Shown: in pieces, positions 60,036 through 64,000 of the stretch
Layout of the letters: the number at the start of each line of letters is the position of its first letter
Position numbering within the stretch: position 1 is the first letter of the stretch
Notes under the pieces: generated by a model
What the model saw: the letters and a program-made list of their open reading frames with translations, nothing else
Database searches by the model: none
What the model was told of the DNA's origin: nothing
DNA from: Tetragonia tetragonoides
Lineage: Eukaryota; Streptophyta; Magnoliopsida; Caryophyllales; Aizoaceae
Assembly: GCA_038025085.1 (NCBI GenBank)
Contig: CM076148.1
Coordinates: 37,655,691-37,719,690, forward strand
Length of the DNA: 64,000 nt
Reading direction: 5' to 3'
Program-made: the position numbers and the translations under genes

Positions 60036-63000
60036 TTAGTCTTGTGTGGCATAGAAATGAGGAGCCAGCTCTGCTAACCACAACGGATCGATTCTAGTAA
60101 CGTTGCGGATATAAATCTTGTTAGTTTGGACCAGTTCATTGAATATTATGCAGTCTGGTTTCGCCCGGCATAATACTGAAGTAGGGTGAATATACACATG
60201 CTGACTGCTCGCCAAAGCCCTATACAAATAGATGTAAATGGTGAAGAGAAGATATTTGGAATAAATAAGTTAAATTACGTAAATGTTGCATGTTGAAACT
60301 ACGCAAATGGAGTTGCCCTAAGAATACAAGAGCATAAATTATAATGAAATTCAAAGTTTAAAACAGATAAATACACTGGTGGGATGCATTGAGAAAGCAA
60401 CATCCTAGCAAGCCTTCTTTCTAGAAAAAAAATTGTTTGGGGAAGGAGAACTGTTTGGGGAAGGAGTTGAAGATTGGGCGCATATAGGTGTGGATAAGGG
60501 TGTAATATCGACGGTATTGCATTGGTGGCGATTACTCTTGATGGCGTTTAATGTCCAGTATTTAGGCATGGATTGGTATCTCTATGCTTACATCTGCAGC
60601 TTAGCTTTCATTTTTTTTTTAAATCACATGGGTGTCCAAGCTTTGCTTGACTAGTCCCATGGGCCCTGAAGTTAACCACCAGGAAAACCTCCAGTGGCCC
60701 TGAGGGGACTCGAACCTGGGACCTCTGAAATGCTTCTCAGAGGTCTACCAGCTGAGCTACCCACTCAGGGTTAGCTAGATCTTCATGTTGCAAATAAATT
60801 TCCCTTTTTTGCGAAAATATCACTGAGGTATTATGAATGTTTAGCGCAAACAGCCTAAGGAGTAATGATGTGTCAGAAAGAGACACTCTTTTTAAGTAAA
60901 ATGCAACGCATGAAACATGTCTAGAGGAGGCCTTCAAAATTCAAATGTGCCCTGTCAACCCTAGTGGTCTGCACCCCTCTACATACCCATACCCCTCCTT
61001 CATGGTCATTAAGATGAAGAAACACCTTTTGAATCCATTGGCTTACGTGGACTTTGTCCCTTCCAACCCAATGTATACTAATCAGGTCACGGGAATCATG
61101 AATTGGTCAACTTTCCAAAATAGTACCTCAGTGTACGTCGTTATACCTAAGTGTGCTTTCACTAAACCTTGGTATACCCCTGTGAAATTTTCCCATCTTT
61201 TTTGTGCTATTGGCTTATAGGATGTGATGAGGTTCGGCTCCTTGGGAACTTTGAACCTCAACAAAGTGCTGTATGAATGCGCCAGCTCCATAGATGTAAT
61301 GAACTTTGGTTTTTAAGTGTATTGAATTGAGGTAAGGCACTTTATAAATAAGAAAAGAAAGAAGAAGAAAGACGTGGAGCTATTTATTGAAAGAGTGGAC
61401 CCTCAACAGGAGTTAGTGAATCAAGCTACTAAAATAAATTAATTACAATCAACATATACCTGTACGTTCCATCAGGCTGTCTTGAAGCAGCATTCATGAA
61501 AAAGGAAGCAGCAAGGCATCTGCGAAACAGAAGCATATCTTCTCCACATGAAGCAATACGAAGAGCCATTTGTCCAACATGGCCTCGAATTTGGCTGCAA
61601 GAGATAACATAGCACACTTTAGAAGCATACATAGTAGAAATGGAGATAGTACACACCGACGATGATTTTCATAAGGGTTTCAGGCATCACTATCACAAGA
61701 TGATTCTTTACTAGAAAGGAGATCAGGTTGAGAAAGAGAACTAAGGACATCCCAGCACTGTAGGATTCTCTTTCTCACACCAAAATGAGGAATATACAAA
61801 CATGCTTTTATGTTTTACTTATGGGCAGAAAAAGAAGTTTTGAGATTTTCACAAGTTTTGGAAGTTGAAACTTGTTCAGGAGCATCTATGGATGACACAT
61901 AACACAAGTTAAATAACAATAATTCTTCGTGACTCACCACAAATTTAAAAACAGGAAGAAAAAAAAAAAAGAAACAGTAGTGTCTAGTACATTATGATTA
62001 GCAGATCACATATTTCCCCCCTCTCACCTATGCACATCACGAGCATGTCTTAAGGATCGACCATTAACAAAATTTTCTTTGCACCACTTCCTCATATTCT
62101 TGAGAGTTTTCTCCTTGCTGCTACCCATATTGCCTTTCTCCAAGAAATCATTGAAAGACCTGTACACATTAATGTACGTGATGTGGTCTCCTTCTAGACT
62201 TGAGACGCGTTTTATTGCAGCTGTTGACTGGATACAGAAGGAAAGGTCAAATAAGAAATCATTTTAATATAAGTTCTTAACACTGAAGAATTACATCCAC
62301 TGGAACCAGGCAAAATCAAGAAAATAACATGAAGATAAAAACAATCTAGTAATTTGACAGGTTCTGCTCATTAAAAAAACAGCTTTTTATATAATCTACA
62401 TATTTAGGAGCCAAAATGTGTTCAGTACTTCAGTTGCATGTCTGGTCTGGGTTCAGAAGCATTCTCTCTGCGTCTGCGGCTACAGGGGCAAGGTTATGTA
62501 CAACTGGACAGTAGTTGCTTTTTGAGGTCTAGTAAAGTCATAGACTAAGCTAAGATTGCTATAACCACAATCCTAGATGCGCATTGCTACCAAAGTCAGC
62601 TGACAAGATTAAAGGAACAGGCACATAATCAGTCACATAGAGCAAATCATTCTGTGCACTGAAGTACATATACAGCTCAATGAAAACAATTATAATTTAG
62701 ACTGGTGTCTTCTACATGCATACCTCTTCTTGCTTTTCACGTGGTGTATAGAAAATTGATTCAACAGACAGCATTGCAACAGCGATCAGCATTTCCTCCA
62801 AGCAGTTGAATTGACTAGCTAAGATAAGAGCCTTCGAGAAAATAGGGTCTAATGGAAGCCTAGCCATCTGGTTCCCAATAGGATCGGAGAGTTTATAATC
62901 CTCTGTAAGAGCACCAAGTAAGAATAATTCTTCCAGGGACTTCACAATACCCATTCTGCTCATATTTGAAGAGAGTGTCAAAAAACCACAAAACTCGACA

Positions 63001-63692
63001 ATTCCACAGACAAACACACAGAAAGAACAAGACAATGCTGATAGCAGTACTACTTTGGCAAAGAAACAACAGATATAAGCAGAAGATCTCCACAATATCA
63101 TGTAAACTTCACAACAGATAAGAAAACAGGTAATAGCCATACACACAGAGGATGTAGTAAAAGGACCAATCAGTGACATTCAAACATTTATGATCCGTAT
63201 ACTTGGTTCCATATTTCTGTATTGTGTAGTGAATGTAAAGTATATGTAACAAGAATTTGGAATAGAAAGTTGAGACCTAAAGCATGACTATGTTTCCTCA
63301 GCCCCATCTACAAGAGAAATTCAGCATACATCTGTTACCTTAATTAAAATGTTTTGATAGTTCTAGGACTAAGTTGCTCAACTCTGAATCCTAAAAGACT
63401 ATTTCTTTGGCCCAAAGAGAGATAAGAAAACCATAAGTAACAAGACATTGTATTCATCCACAAAGTGTATTACTTCACCCATTAATTGATCATAGTTTTT
63501 TCTTACCGTGAAGGTTTCTCCATGAAGTCAAAGCCAATAATGTCATCAACACCTAGAGCCTTGAGCTGTAAAATGACATTAGAGAGGTTGCATCGCTTGA
63601 TTTCTGGCACAGTTGAGTCTGCAAGTTTCTCAAATTCGCTCTCTGGGTAAAGGCGAAAACATTTTCCTGGTCCTTCACGTCCTGCTCGTCCA
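60036..63692 (-). CDS. DEAH-box RNA helicase, C-terminal half, five exons; 5' end outside window
   Basis: DEAH helicases remodel spliceosomal or ribosomal RNPs. The visible minus-strand exons are 63692-63507, 62955-62724, 62227-62028, 61594-61460 and 60219-60036. They join in frame for 937 nt, about 311 residues. The first exon starts inside helicase motif VI ([18 protein letters not shown]). The winged-helix, ratchet (HA2) and OB-fold parts follow: [102 protein letters not shown] and the end APHFYATQD. The pattern best fits the DEAH10/RID1 (DHX33-like) subfamily, which in Arabidopsis is a spliceosomal factor needed for meristem growth; the subfamily call is from memory of motifs. The ATPase motifs I-V lie to the right of the window. 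Confidence 0.85.
60611..60770 (-). mobile_element. Full-length tRNA-derived SINE in a helicase intron
   Basis: On the minus strand the element starts CCCTGAGTGGGTAGCTCAGC (box A), has CCAGGTTCGAGTCCCC (box B) and ends in a short A run (60611-60620 as T). The first seven bases pair with CTCAGGG after box B, reproducing a tRNA acceptor stem. The flanks TTAGCTTTCA (60601-60610) and TTAGCTAGAT (60771-60780) share six leading bases, a decayed target duplication. It lies in the last intron of the helicase gene, in the same orientation as the gene. The 20.9-kb copy is a truncated member of the same family. Confidence 0.85.
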
Positions 63693-64000
63693 CTGAAAGA
63701 AAGTATATTCATACATATAGCTATCAACTAAACCACTAATTTAACACTTCATTTCTTTTCTTTTACATTAAGCAAAGAAGAAAGTTAACTTGCCAGACTC
63801 ATAATATGGATCATTTCTGTAAATCAATTATAAATGAAACAACAAATACTCGATAGATGATCCTCAAGACTTTAACAAGCAACATTTTACAAAACCAAAT
63901 AGCCTAAGGAAAAGACAAGCAAATCCTAAATGTCAATTGAATTGACTCAATTCTTGATTGGGTGAAAACAGAAAACTACTCCAGGACTCTTTGATCTCCT
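63693..64000 (-). other. Helicase intron at the right edge
   Basis: An acceptor, TTTCAG, lies at 63693. The next upstream exon is beyond the window. The sequence is AT-rich with no other feature. Confidence 0.7.

Noticed and set aside
60700..60764. A functional tRNA gene on the minus strand
   Set aside because: The tRNA-like part continues into a SINE body with a poly(A) end, the anticodon-like arm is too long, and a truncated copy occurs elsewhere.

Overview
This window is nuclear DNA of a flowering plant. Genes are spliced with GT-AG introns, spacers are AT-rich, and the proteins are plant types. The main transposon is a LINE whose first ORF carries an RRM domain, a form described in sugar beet and other plants. 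A Caryophyllales source is possible, but the sequence alone cannot fix the species.

I support eight host protein loci. On the minus strand: a cytosolic-type 6-phosphogluconolactonase (1.6-5.0 kb), a RimP-like organellar protein (18.2-24.4 kb), a BAHD acyltransferase (31.6-33.3 kb), an F-box protein (34.5-35.6 kb, perhaps starting at 38.1 kb), a paralogous F-box gene broken by one frameshift (41.8-44.4 kb), a SPIRAL1-like microtubule protein (53.3-55.0 kb) and the 3' half of a DEAH-box RNA helicase (60.0-63.7 kb, running off the right edge). On the plus strand: COQ4 of ubiquinone synthesis (51.1-52.7 kb). A small membrane-protein exon at 40.2-40.5 kb is unassigned. The genes are unrelated in pathway; this is ordinary gene-rich plant chromatin with no operon logic.

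The spacers are full of mobile elements. There are five SINE copies (0.1, 16.3, 20.9, 45.9 and 60.6 kb), four of them with target-site duplications of 14-17 bp. A LINE of about 6.5 kb (24.5-31.0 kb) is complete in domains but broken by frameshifts. An older truncated LINE lies at 49.9-50.6 kb. A Mutator-like element (14.0-15.2 kb) has a 10-bp target duplication. A probable Helitron (46.4-48.1 kb), hAT-like elements (11.8, 16.7 and 57.1 kb) and two long foldback elements (36.8-37.8 and 44.5-45.15 kb) sit next to or inside the F-box genes. A GC-rich tandem array of about 312 bp per unit occupies 7.4-9.5 kb, and a 132-bp (TC)n tract lies at 10.7 kb.

The most unusual structures are the two foldback elements around the F-box pair, the 312-bp array, and a local duplication at the left edge that keeps both the empty and the filled site of a SINE insertion.
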